From the NCBI GenBank assembly GCA_016126025.1, contig JAEFDA010000132.1:1-10245 (forward strand): a DNA stretch of 10,245 nucleotides. The letters are read 5' to 3'. The notes under the pieces were generated by a model that was not told where the DNA came from, made no database searches, and saw only the letters and a program-made list of their open reading frames with translations. The stretch comes from Nitrososphaerota archaeon (GTDB lineage: Archaea > Thermoproteota > Nitrososphaeria > Nitrososphaerales > Nitrosopumilaceae). Shown here piece after piece: positions 1-5,468 of this stretch; within the stretch, counting starts at the first letter, position 1, and every line of letters begins with the position of its first letter. The position numbers were made by a program, and so were the translations under genes.

Positions 1-1
1 G

Positions 2-10
2 CTATTTAAC
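2..10 (+). promoter_or_regulatory. Box A (TATA)-like promoter element before the pilin-like gene
   Basis: CTATTTAAC is an archaeal TATA-box-like sequence. It is 16-23 bases before the in-frame ATG at 25 and about 52 bases before the ATG at 61. The window starts right at it, so no BRE can be judged. The box would fit a transcript beginning near 28-33, which slightly favours a start at 61 with a short leader. Confidence 0.4.
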
Positions 11-60
11 GAGGCATGCCCCGCATGCGGCCGTTATATTCTGGCGTGGCTCGGGGCGCA

Positions 61-627
61 ATGATACGACAAACGTCGCGCAGGGCCCCCGCCCTCTCTG
101 CCATAGTGGGCATAATAATAGGAGTGGGCGTCACGGCGGCGGCCGGCTCCACCCTGTACTACACGTTCGAGAGCCAGACGGACCCGTTCAAGTCCAGCTC
201 CGCCCTGGACGTCCGAAACCTCAGCGTCGTAAAGGACGAGGACCTGCTCAGGATAACGGCCACGCTGCGTAACAACGGCCAGACCCGCATAGACGAGGTC
301 ACCGTAGACAAGATTCTGGTCTCCGACATCGAGATATACCAGACGGGTCCATCCATAGTAAAGCTGGACATCGACGGCACAAACCAGACGCATGGCACCG
401 ACTACACGGCCGCGGTGGAGGGGCTGACCGCGCCCACCAGCACGGTCAGCATACCATATGGCCAGTCGGCGGCTCTGATTCTGGAGATAAAGTCAGCTTC
501 GACGGCAACCAAGGACATAGAAGGCCACGTGAACATCTCCGACCGCCTCACCATGACCCTCAGGGTCGGGGCGGGAGGTGACAACTTCATCACCGACGCC
601 TTCTCGGCCCGGGTAAAGCCCGGCTAG
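61..627 (+). CDS. Type IV pilin-like secreted or membrane-anchored protein
   Basis: This 188-residue protein has an archaeal class III (prepilin) type N-terminus: a short basic leader with R7-R8-A9, then an uncharged hydrophobic stretch (about residues 10-30, LSAIVGIIIGVGVTAAAG). After that comes a beta-rich ectodomain with N-glycosylation sequons (for example NQT, NIS) and segments such as LLRITATLRNNGQTRI, typical of pilin or Ig-like folds. In archaeal pilins the signal is cut by a PibD/FlaK-type peptidase before the hydrophobic helix. The proline after RRA is not the usual +1 residue, so cleavage is uncertain. In-frame ATGs at 16 and 25 are alternative starts; I chose 61 because it gives the normal short pilin leader. 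A T-rich tract follows the TAG stop, so it is probably transcribed alone. The next genes resemble secretion-system parts, which fits a pilus or surface role. No specific pilin family is recognised. Confidence 0.7.
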   Translation: MIRQTSRRAPALSAIVGIIIGVGVTAAAGSTLYYTFESQTDPFKSSSALDVRNLSVVKDEDLLRITATLRNNGQTRIDEVTVDKILVSDIEIYQTGPSIVKLDIDGTNQTHGTDYTAAVEGLTAPTSTVSIPYGQSAALILEIKSASTATKDIEGHVNISDRLTMTLRVGAGGDNFITDAFSARVKPG

Positions 628-648
628 ATCTCTTCTTTTTTTCATTTT
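628..648 (+). terminator. T-rich archaeal terminator
   Basis: Directly after the stop of the pilin-like gene comes a run dominated by T (tcttctttttttcattttt), without a clear hairpin. Archaeal RNA polymerase terminates at such oligo-T tracts. It separates this gene from the promoter box at 681-688. Confidence 0.6.
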
Positions 649-680
649 TGGTGTAGATATGCCCCGCCGGGGGTACGTCC

Positions 681-688
681 CTTTTAAC
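681..688 (+). promoter_or_regulatory. Box A promoter of the PrgI-like gene
   Basis: CTTTTAAC lies 24 bases upstream (first T of TTTTAA to the A of ATG) of the start at 706. With the usual TATA-to-start-site distance in archaea, transcription would begin at or next to the ATG, giving a leaderless mRNA. No Shine-Dalgarno sequence precedes this ATG. Confidence 0.6.
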
Positions 689-705
689 CGGCTATACGTT
701 GAAGC

Positions 706-1359
706 ATGTTGTCCTACAGCGACAAGGCGGCCATCTGGTTCCACAAGCCCACCGCCCTCAACCAGCCGCTCTTCCAGATGCCCCTTATAGGGTACGTGAC
801 GGGATCGCAGGGGGCCCTGTTCTTCGGGGCGGGGCTGCCGGCGTTCTTTGTGGTGATGAACACATACGGCATCACATATGCGCTGATGCCCCTGGGGGCG
901 GTCGCCGCCTTCGCCCTGATACGGCCCCCCGTGATGGGGTACGAGACGCGCCTGGCCGTTCTGGTGTGGTATTACGTGCGGCGGCGCCGGCCCAGAAAGG
1001 TGGGGAGCGCCGCCCTGGCGGTGCCTGTCCCCGCCTCCCTGTCCGTACCCAAGAGGGCCAAGGCGGCCAGGGGCGCCGGCCGGCCCGCAGAGCCCCTCCG
1101 GGTCCGGGGCGCCGGCCGGCCCGTGGAGATATCCATGGTATTGAGGACCGGCGGGAACCGGGCCCGGCGGGGCCGCGTCCGCATCATGCTGGACGGCTCC
1201 GGGATAAAGACCGCCGTCCCGTCCGGGGCCGGGCGCGTCAGTATAATACTGCACCCGGAGGACTGCGTGGGCACGCGCACCATATCCATACACGAGGTGG
1301 ACGGCAACGACGCGGCCGGCGCCCTCTTGGTGTCCAAGGAGGTCACATTTGAGGACTAG
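706..1359 (+). CDS. PrgI/VirB3-like membrane protein with a C-terminal beta domain
   Basis: This 217-residue protein has a short N-terminus, two adjacent hydrophobic segments (about residues 36-53 and 56-72), then a positive stop-transfer cluster at 92-98 (RRRRPRK). The order matches the PrgI/VirB3-like proteins of type IV secretion and conjugation systems: an F-x-x-P-L-I-G-x-V-T-x-x-Q entry at about 23-35, a helical hairpin, then x-G-Y-E-x-R-L-A-V-L-x-W-Y-Y. A basic, proline- and glycine-rich linker (about 110-138, with RGAGRP twice) leads to a beta-rich domain (about 139-217) resembling an Ig or CNA-B-like fold; this is extra compared with a typical PrgI of about 100 residues. The gene overlaps the next one by 11 bases. 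PrgI genes commonly sit directly before virB4, and the next gene resembles a VirB4 N-terminal domain, which supports the assignment. It rests on pattern recognition only. Confidence 0.6.
   Translation: MLSYSDKAAIWFHKPTALNQPLFQMPLIGYVTGSQGALFFGAGLPAFFVVMNTYGITYALMPLGAVAAFALIRPPVMGYETRLAVLVWYYVRRRRPRKVGSAALAVPVPASLSVPKRAKAARGAGRPAEPLRVRGAGRPVEISMVLRTGGNRARRGRVRIMLDGSGIKTAVPSGAGRVSIILHPEDCVGTRTISIHEVDGNDAAGALLVSKEVTFED
1070..1123 (+). repeat. Two 18-bp direct repeats inside the PrgI-like gene
   Basis: The 18-mer ggggcgccggccggcccg occurs exactly at 1070-1087 and 1106-1123, 36 bases (12 codons) apart, so the frame is kept. It encodes the duplicated RGAGRP of the linker. It may have arisen by slippage or a small tandem duplication. 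The core ggcgccggccggc is strongly self-complementary. Confidence 0.8.
1336..1343 (+). promoter_or_regulatory. Strong Shine-Dalgarno deciding a TTG start
   Basis: AAGGAGGT, nearly the full anti-SD complement, ends 5 bases before TTG at 1349, inside the end of the preceding gene. It decides the TTG start: there is no in-frame ATG nearby, and the site fits an internal cistron of a polycistronic mRNA. Confidence 0.75.
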
Positions 1360-2245
1360 GGCGGCCCTGTCCGAATGGTACGAGCTGCGGCCCTACCCCG
1401 GGAACGAAAGCTCCGACGACTTTGGCGCCATACTGGACCACATACCCGAGTTCGTCTTCGTGGTGTCGGTGCGGGACGGCCGCCTCGCCACACACATGAG
1501 AACCGCAGCCAGGCACCTGCCGCTGCTGGAGAGCCTGGGCCGCACCGAGCCGGTCCCCTCCGGGCCCCCCGCGCTGCACGGGCACACGATATCATACCGG
1601 TACCGCTCGGCGCGGCACTGCGCTCTGCCGGTGGGCGATGCCGGCACCTCTCCCATATTCCGCATCATGGGGGACTCGGTGGCGGGATCCGCGTACCTGA
1701 TGGTGTGGTGCAGGCGGAGGGCCTCCCACCCCCGGATATCCCAGTACATACGCAGGACCGAGCGGGGGCAGGCCGCCGACGGCCTGGCCGGCCTGATGTG
1801 TGGCGTGTGGGGAGGTGGCTCCAAGCCGGGCCCCGCCCAGACCCGCAACGCCAAGCTGGCCCGGGAGAAGGCCGCCTCCCGCCACCTCTTTGCATGCCAT
1901 GTGGTGGCCTCCGCCGACTCCATGGACGACCTGCGGGCCGTCGAGTCCTCGTTCCCATCCATGTCGCTGAGGCGCCATACCAGGGCGGATGCCAGGCACA
2001 TAGACTTGGTGTCCTCGGGAATGGCGCGCATTCCCTGGCTGGGCGGCTCGCGCACGCCCATACTGAGCGATACGGAGCTGCGGCTCTTTGTGCGCCTCCC
2101 CGACGATAGCGACATGGCCTCCGTCCCCATGAATATGGGCCGGATGGTGTCGCGCTCCGGCGGCGAGCGCGTGGATGGCGGGGACGCCACCACCATAGAC
2201 ATAGAGAGGGGCGGGGGCCCGTGCCGACAGAGACCGGAGGGCTAG
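1349..2245 (+). CDS. Stand-alone N-terminal-domain relative of VirB4/HerA-type transfer ATPases (inferred)
   Basis: This 298-residue protein starts at TTG behind a strong Shine-Dalgarno. Its layout resembles the N-terminal domain of VirB4/TraC/HerA-like conjugation ATPases: a first alpha/beta unit with an I-P-E-F-V-F-V-V strand (about 32-39), a Y-L-M-V-W strand followed by a basic helix (about 116-136), a long K/R-rich helix leading into a strand H-L-F-A-C-H-V-V-A-S (about 179-188), and near the end I-L-S-D-T-E-L-R-L-F-V-R-L-P (238-251). The last resembles the 'LS-x-x-E-L-x-x-L-x-H-L-P' motif just before the ATPase domain in those families. No Walker A or B motif follows; the chain ends in a glycine- and arginine-rich tail. 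So it is either a separate domain whose ATPase is encoded elsewhere, or a reduced relic. It is translationally coupled to the PrgI-like gene. Only three lysines; arginine replaces them. Confidence 0.5.
   Translation: MRTRAALSEWYELRPYPGNESSDDFGAILDHIPEFVFVVSVRDGRLATHMRTAARHLPLLESLGRTEPVPSGPPALHGHTISYRYRSARHCALPVGDAGTSPIFRIMGDSVAGSAYLMVWCRRRASHPRISQYIRRTERGQAADGLAGLMCGVWGGGSKPGPAQTRNAKLAREKAASRHLFACHVVASADSMDDLRAVESSFPSMSLRRHTRADARHIDLVSSGMARIPWLGGSRTPILSDTELRLFVRLPDDSDMASVPMNMGRMVSRSGGERVDGGDATTIDIERGGGPCRQRPEG
2242..2245. other. CTAG: shared palindromic stop of two convergent genes
   Basis: The tetranucleotide CTAG supplies TAG on both strands, ending the plus gene at 2245 and the minus gene at 2242. 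There is no intergenic space and no visible T-tract, so the two transcripts must overlap unless terminated inside the genes. Confidence 0.8.
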
Positions 2246-2724
2246 GACCTCAGGGTTCGGATGCCGGACAGCACGGTATGGCTCGCCGACGACACGGCCC
2301 GGATGCCGGCCGCCACGGCGGGTATATACCCGATGAGCGCCCGGCCCACCAGTACGACATACACGGACACGATAATAGCGGTTATCTCGTGCGGGATACC
2401 GAATATCGTCAACACGTCAAAGGCGTACAGGCCCGCCATCAGCTTGAACATCTCGACGGCCATCTCCAAGCCCAATTCCACGGACCGCACGGCGTTGGCC
2501 AACACGTCCCCGGTATCCATCTGGCCGGACACCTCCATAATGCGCATGCTCATGTCGTGCTCTGCCATGCGGGCGTACACCGTTGAGATTTGCGGGCCGG
2601 CCGGCTCGCCACTCATGGTCTGGAGCTGTATGCCCAAGGGGGCGGCAATCAGGACGTCGGCGGCGGCCAGGCACCCCGACAGGATGTACATGAACAGTAT
2701 GATCCGCAGGGCGTTGTCCTTCAT
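2242..2724 (-). CDS. Small membrane protein of unknown function, convergent with the VirB4-N-like gene
   Basis: This 160-residue protein begins (ATG at 2724) with a signal-anchor-like stretch (about residues 7-28, RIILFMYILSGCLAAADVLI). A polar, methionine-rich loop follows (about 35-80), then two more hydrophobic segments (about 86-106 and 114-134) and a short small-residue tail. I do not recognise the family. A multi-TM protein next to PrgI-like and VirB4-N-like genes could be a channel partner, but that is inference from position. The frame stays open upstream to an ATG at 3048, which would add 108 residues; that extension is R/G/P-rich, unlike the rest, and crosses a repeat, so I prefer 2724. 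Its TAG stop overlaps the TAG of the opposing gene. Confidence 0.65.
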   Translation of the reverse strand: MKDNALRIILFMYILSGCLAAADVLIAAPLGIQLQTMSGEPAGPQISTVYARMAEHDMSMRIMEVSGQMDTGDVLANAVRSVELGLEMAVEMFKLMAGLYAFDVLTIFGIPHEITAIIVSVYVVLVGRALIGYIPAVAAGIRAVSSASHTVLSGIRTLRS

Positions 2725-2933
2725 TCCGGGCGCCCCCCGGGTACGGCGGCGGTCCGGCGGCGGCCCCCACGGTCCCGGCCGGCCACCGGCCACACCCGGA
2801 TCCGGGGCATCTGGCCCGCCCCGCATGCTGGCAGGGCGGCATTCCGACTGGGCATCCTGGCCGGTCCGCCGGCGGCGGCCACCCCGGGCCGGCTGGAGAA
2901 GCAACGGGGGCTGTCCCCGTACGGCTTTGTCAT
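2721..2933 (-). CDS. Possible small basic protein coupled to the membrane protein
   Basis: This 70-codon frame starts at ATG 2933 and ends with a TGA overlapping the ATG of the downstream membrane protein (ATGA). A TATA-like box (GCTATAAGC on this strand, 2963-2955) is centred about 26 bases before the ATG, as for leaderless genes elsewhere in the window. Third codon positions look more GC-rich here than in the competing frame. Against it, the product is rich in R, G and P (for example RDRGGRRR), with no recognisable domain, and looks much like an out-of-frame translation. No family is recognised. It may serve only as a leader ORF, or not be coding. Confidence 0.3.
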   Translation of the reverse strand: MTKPYGDSPRCFSSRPGVAAAGGPARMPSRNAALPACGAGQMPRIRVWPVAGRDRGGRRRTAAVPGGRPE

Positions 2934-2954
2934 GAGATACGCGCGTGCCTGATT

Positions 2955-2963
2955 GCTTATAGC
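2955..2963 (-). promoter_or_regulatory. TATA-like box for the minus-strand small ORF and membrane protein
   Basis: On the minus strand this reads GCTATAAGC, followed about 26 bases later by ATG at 2933. It is the only clear A/T box upstream of the membrane protein gene, whose own ATG at 2724 has only GC-rich sequence before it. Confidence 0.35.
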
Positions 2964-2976
2964 ATATACGTATCAA

Positions 2977-3290
2977 GGCTATGATGCGCCGATTCGCGCT
3001 TTCCTGCTGGGTGAACCCGATAATGTAGAGTCTCGCCTCAAACGACATCCGCGCTTAGGCTGGCGCGCGGTGCCAGATCAGGCATCAAACCGGAGTAGAT
3101 GGGAAACGCCGCCCTGAGGGTGTACGAATCAGGAACCCAGGCACATACGCTGACAAGCTAACACGGTCCATGTCGCCACAGACTAAGGCCAGTCAGAGAT
3201 AACGAGCGTAGACACATACGATAAAGGTGCAGTCAGCGTACATTCCAATTTTTGCCGATATGACAATAGGAATGTCAGCGAAAGTTTATT
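2977..3290 (+). repeat. Diverged ~300-bp direct repeat, copy A
   Basis: This AT-richer stretch without a convincing gene resembles 6859-7150 in the same orientation. The best part is 3031-3063 against 6904-6936: 23 of 33 bases are identical without gaps, and all ten differences are transitions. Similarity continues to about 3115 (against about 6992) with a 4-base gap, through cgcgcgg, agatca and ccgga, and more weakly to about 3285. On the minus strand 3158-3045 holds a stop-free stretch (AFPIYSGLMPDLAPRA), which may be a remnant of a decayed gene. The alignment was done by eye; the outer limits are uncertain. Confidence 0.5.
3283..3290 (+). promoter_or_regulatory. Possible box A before the TTG ORF and protease
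   Basis: AGTTTATT lies about 30-35 bases before TTG at 3319, a distance compatible with a short-leader or leaderless transcript. It is the only plausible plus-strand box between 3180 and the protease start at 3564, where no A/T box lies at the expected distance. Confidence 0.3.
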
Positions 3291-3318
3291 CCTGTGTGGT
3301 AAGACCAAGGTACTGACG

Positions 3319-3567
3319 TTGTGCTTTGTCGTTGAACTGGATATGATATCGGATGAACATACATTCTCTAACATACCAGAGTATGGTTATGGGGGCACCA
3401 TAGAACGACACATCTTGCCGTTTGTGCGTGGGCGGTGTGGTGATGATGCCAGACAGCTGAATGGCATAACGGACACGACGCTCCACATCAAGCCCGAGAC
3501 CATCGTGTATGGTGACCGATATCAACCCGGATTCATACCGCTTCCACAGGTCAGGGTGGTGCCTTGA
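3319..3567 (+). CDS. Possible 82-residue ORF coupled to the protease gene
   Basis: This frame (TTG start at 3319, or ATG at 3343) ends in a TGA overlapping the TTG start of the protease (TTGA), an arrangement typical of coupled cistrons. A box A-like element lies upstream. The product is soluble and mixed in composition (for example TTLHIKPETIVYGDRYQPGF), with no known motif. A 96-codon frame on the opposite strand (3576-3286) is equally open, and base composition does not clearly favour either. Function unknown. Confidence 0.3.
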   Translation: MCFVVELDMISDEHTFSNIPEYGYGGTIERHILPFVRGRCGDDARQLNGITDTTLHIKPETIVYGDRYQPGFIPLPQVRVVP

Positions 3568-4694
3568 GCAGCACACTGGGGATTACACTCTTTCTTCTTG
3601 CCGTGGCGGGCGCCGCCCTGGCGCTGGCCGCACTGCCCGCCCCCACATATGCGGAGTCGCCGGACTTTACCGTAAGCGACGCGCAATACGTATGGGACGA
3701 CAACACGCTCATACTGAACTTTACGGGGCGCATCAACATATGGAACATGGACGTGTCCAGCATCAGCATAACCGACGGCTTATGCGCACTCGCGTTCACC
3801 TGGAGCGACTATGACGCGGTCAGCCCGGACCGGATGTCCATCATTATCAAACCCGGCGAGATCCAACGCGAGTCGCTGGCCGGAATGCTCGAGCCATACA
3901 TACAGTTCCGCAACGGCTCGTTCCACGAAGCCGGCACCGACGCGGCGATGACCCCGGCTGAAATGCCGCTGCGCACGGTAGGGGATCCGCCACACCATGA
4001 CCCCAAATGCATCATAACGTACGGGTATAACGACGGCCTGCTGGCGTCATACGCATACGACTACAACCAGACCACACAGGCAGTCCATGACGGGTTCTCG
4101 GCGTGGTCGGATCTGAACCCGTACCTAGAGTTTGTGTGGGTGGAGCGTGACCCGCTCGTATGGGTAGAATGGGTGGACTATACGCCAGAGTATATCGGGC
4201 TGGCCTGCCTCTGGTGCCTATACAGTGATCCGTTTATGGAGATAGCGCTGTACGGGTATGACTGCCGTGGGGGCCGCATATACCACGACCCCGACAGCGT
4301 GCGAAACACGGTGGCACACGAGCTCGGACACATACTGGGGCTGAACCACCACACCAACACGACCCACCTGATGTATGGTCCAGAATACCAGGTGGACCCA
4401 TACGAGACACACGGGTATGTGGTGCCGGACAACCTGGAGGAGTGGTTCATCGGCGAGGCCGAACTGTACAACCAAACTTTGACGCTGAGGGCCGAGCTGG
4501 ACAGGCTGGGCGCCGATCTGGACAGGCTGGAGGCCCGGGGAGACCGCGAGGGCAACACCATCTATTTTGAGACCCAGAGCCAAGCCAACCAGTACAACAG
4601 GCTGGTCAAAGAGTACAACGATACGGTACGCGAGTATAACATGACGGTCGAGGAGCTAAACTGCATGCGCGAGGCGCGCAGCCCGTGGCATTGA
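3564..4694 (+). CDS. Secreted matrixin-like zinc metalloprotease with C-terminal coiled coil
   Basis: This 376-residue secreted protease starts at TTG; no in-frame ATG lies between the upstream stop and the signal peptide, and a GGGTGGT tract just upstream can act as ribosome binding site. Residues 1-30 are a Sec signal ending PAPTYA. Residues about 33-120 form a beta domain (FTVSDAQYVWDDNTLILNF) like those of thaumarchaeal surface proteins. The catalytic domain (about 145-290) contains F-x-x-W-S-D-L-N-P-x-L-x-F (178-190) and the metzincin site H252-E-L-G-H256-x-x-G259-x-x-H262, with E253 as catalytic base and a Met-turn at M270. That fits the matrixin (M10) side of the metzincins. From about 300 to 366 is a coiled coil made of heptads. 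There are several N-x-S/T sequons (NFT, NQT, NTT, NDT, NMT). No obvious cysteine-switch propeptide, so control of activity is unclear. It would act outside the cell or at the S-layer. Confidence 0.9.
   Translation: MSSTLGITLFLLAVAGAALALAALPAPTYAESPDFTVSDAQYVWDDNTLILNFTGRINIWNMDVSSISITDGLCALAFTWSDYDAVSPDRMSIIIKPGEIQRESLAGMLEPYIQFRNGSFHEAGTDAAMTPAEMPLRTVGDPPHHDPKCIITYGYNDGLLASYAYDYNQTTQAVHDGFSAWSDLNPYLEFVWVERDPLVWVEWVDYTPEYIGLACLWCLYSDPFMEIALYGYDCRGGRIYHDPDSVRNTVAHELGHILGLNHHTNTTHLMYGPEYQVDPYETHGYVVPDNLEEWFIGEAELYNQTLTLRAELDRLGADLDRLEARGDREGNTIYFETQSQANQYNRLVKEYNDTVREYNMTVEELNCMREARSPWH
4593..4655 (+). repeat. Three tandem 7-residue YN heptads in the protease tail
   Basis: Residues 344-364 read YNRLVKE, YNDTVRE, YNMTVEE: three consecutive heptads with Y-N at positions 1-2, V at 5 and E at 7. 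An earlier set (residues 308-328) has L-x-x-x-L-D-R heptads. Together they indicate a coiled coil for oligomerisation or surface attachment. Confidence 0.8.
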
Positions 4695-5003
4695 CGTCTC
4701 CGACTTGTCTGGAAACCGTACTACCGTAGGTGCTGGTATGCCATACATGAGGGCGTACTTGGCTGCAGATTATTGTACCTTACGATCAAGCAATCTTATG
4801 GTTGATAGTGGTCATATATGCTATTCAATGTGGCGAGCAAACCCTCCCCAGGCGCATGCGCCTTCGGCCCGTACCTCTGCGTGGACAATGCAGTTGTAGT
4901 GTACGGTTCAGCGGCTAATGCTGGCTATTGGATCACATTTTGTTTACGGCATAAAAGCGCAGCCTACTGCAAAGCTGCAATTAGATGTATTGTAAGTCCT
5001 CTA
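4695..5003. other. Gene-poor AT-richer spacer
   Basis: No convincing gene is visible. Two plus-strand frames (4705-4899 and 4818-5036) are open but lack a promoter box, ribosome binding site or domain, and overlap each other. The segment lies between the tail of the protease and the end of the minus-strand operon, so the two transcripts converge here. The only clear structure is the palindrome at 4850-4863. No T-tract terminator is seen on either strand. Confidence 0.5.
4850..4863. repeat. 14-bp perfect palindrome AGGCGCATGCGCCT
   Basis: A perfect 14-base inverted repeat without a spacer, in the AT-richer spacer between converging transcripts. It could be a protein-binding site, but its position far from any start argues against an operator. 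A perfect palindrome without a loop makes a poor terminator. Confidence 0.6.
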
Positions 5004-5468
5004 CTACACATACCACGGCTCATATCCTTTACCTGAACGCATGTTGGTGCGACGGATCTGCTCCGCTAGTTCGTATGCGGTCAGTAGGGCTTTCTCCCGT
5101 CGCACATAAATTCCAGCATGAGATTCGTCAAATTCTTCCATTTTGCGTATAATCTGTGGTACGTATTCTAGTTTTTGTGAAATTGCGTTCCTAGCATTAC
5201 CCACATTAAGAGTTGCAAATTTGCTCTTTGTTCCGATAGTACGGCCCTTCCTTGTCAGCGCACATCAAATTCCTATCAATGCGATATCGGGAGCAAATTC
5301 GTGAAAGCATTCCAGCCAGTTGACTGACAGGTAATCCTCGTTGTCACGCATTTTGAAGGCAGCTGATTTGGGTAGGCCGCTGGACTCGCTAATAGCCTGT
5401 TCCCCACAATGCCGAACAACGTTATGCTGGTTCCCAAGCAGCCCTTCGTTGGGTGGATCGTCACTCAT
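5004..5468 (-). pseudogene. Third gene of the operon, LSVNWLE-type family, interrupted by in-frame TGA
   Basis: One frame runs from ATG 5468 to TAG 5004 (about 154 residues) with a single TGA at 5267-5265 (codon 68). Both sides belong together: before it, S-A-A-F-x-M-R-x-N-E-D-Y-L-S-V-N-W-L-E-C-F (35-55); after it, K-F-A-T-L-N-V-G (83-90) and D-E-S-H-A-G-I-Y (114-121), then a helix with YELAEQI (132-138). I recognise this motif order as one small uncharacterised family; I cannot name its accession. In the relatives I remember, the interrupted position lies in a V-R-x-x-L/F-x-x-K-G helix, so the TGA probably replaces CGA (Arg) by one C-to-T change. Its ATG overlaps the stop of the preceding gene (ATGA), so it is coupled and lacks its own Shine-Dalgarno. 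A GTG at 5204 (codon 89) could restart a 66-residue C-terminal fragment. It may be a pseudogene, a strain variant, a readthrough gene or a sequence error. Confidence 0.65.

Noticed and set aside
493..1293. 266-codon minus-strand frame across the pilin-like and PrgI-like genes
   Set aside because: It crosses the T-rich terminator and the promoter box, and the product is low-complexity G/H/P/R sequence.
1393..2202. 269-codon minus-strand frame
   Set aside because: Shadow of the VirB4-N-like gene, which has a perfect Shine-Dalgarno and sensible domain order.
2261..2935. 224-codon plus-strand frame opposite the membrane protein
   Set aside because: The minus-strand reading has a signal anchor and two further TM segments; the plus reading has no features and a G/P/R-rich end.
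3183..3374. 63-codon minus-strand frame
   Set aside because: It lies in the repeat copy and the promoter region, has no ribosome binding site, and the matching region of copy B is not open.
3440..3460. Box C/D sRNA (GTGATGA followed 10 bases later by CTGA)
   Set aside because: No C' box follows and no terminal D box at the expected distance; a short match of this kind is expected by chance.
5265..5267. TGA read as selenocysteine
   Set aside because: Thaumarchaeota are not known to have selenocysteine machinery, relatives I recall have arginine here, and no SECIS-like hairpin is apparent.
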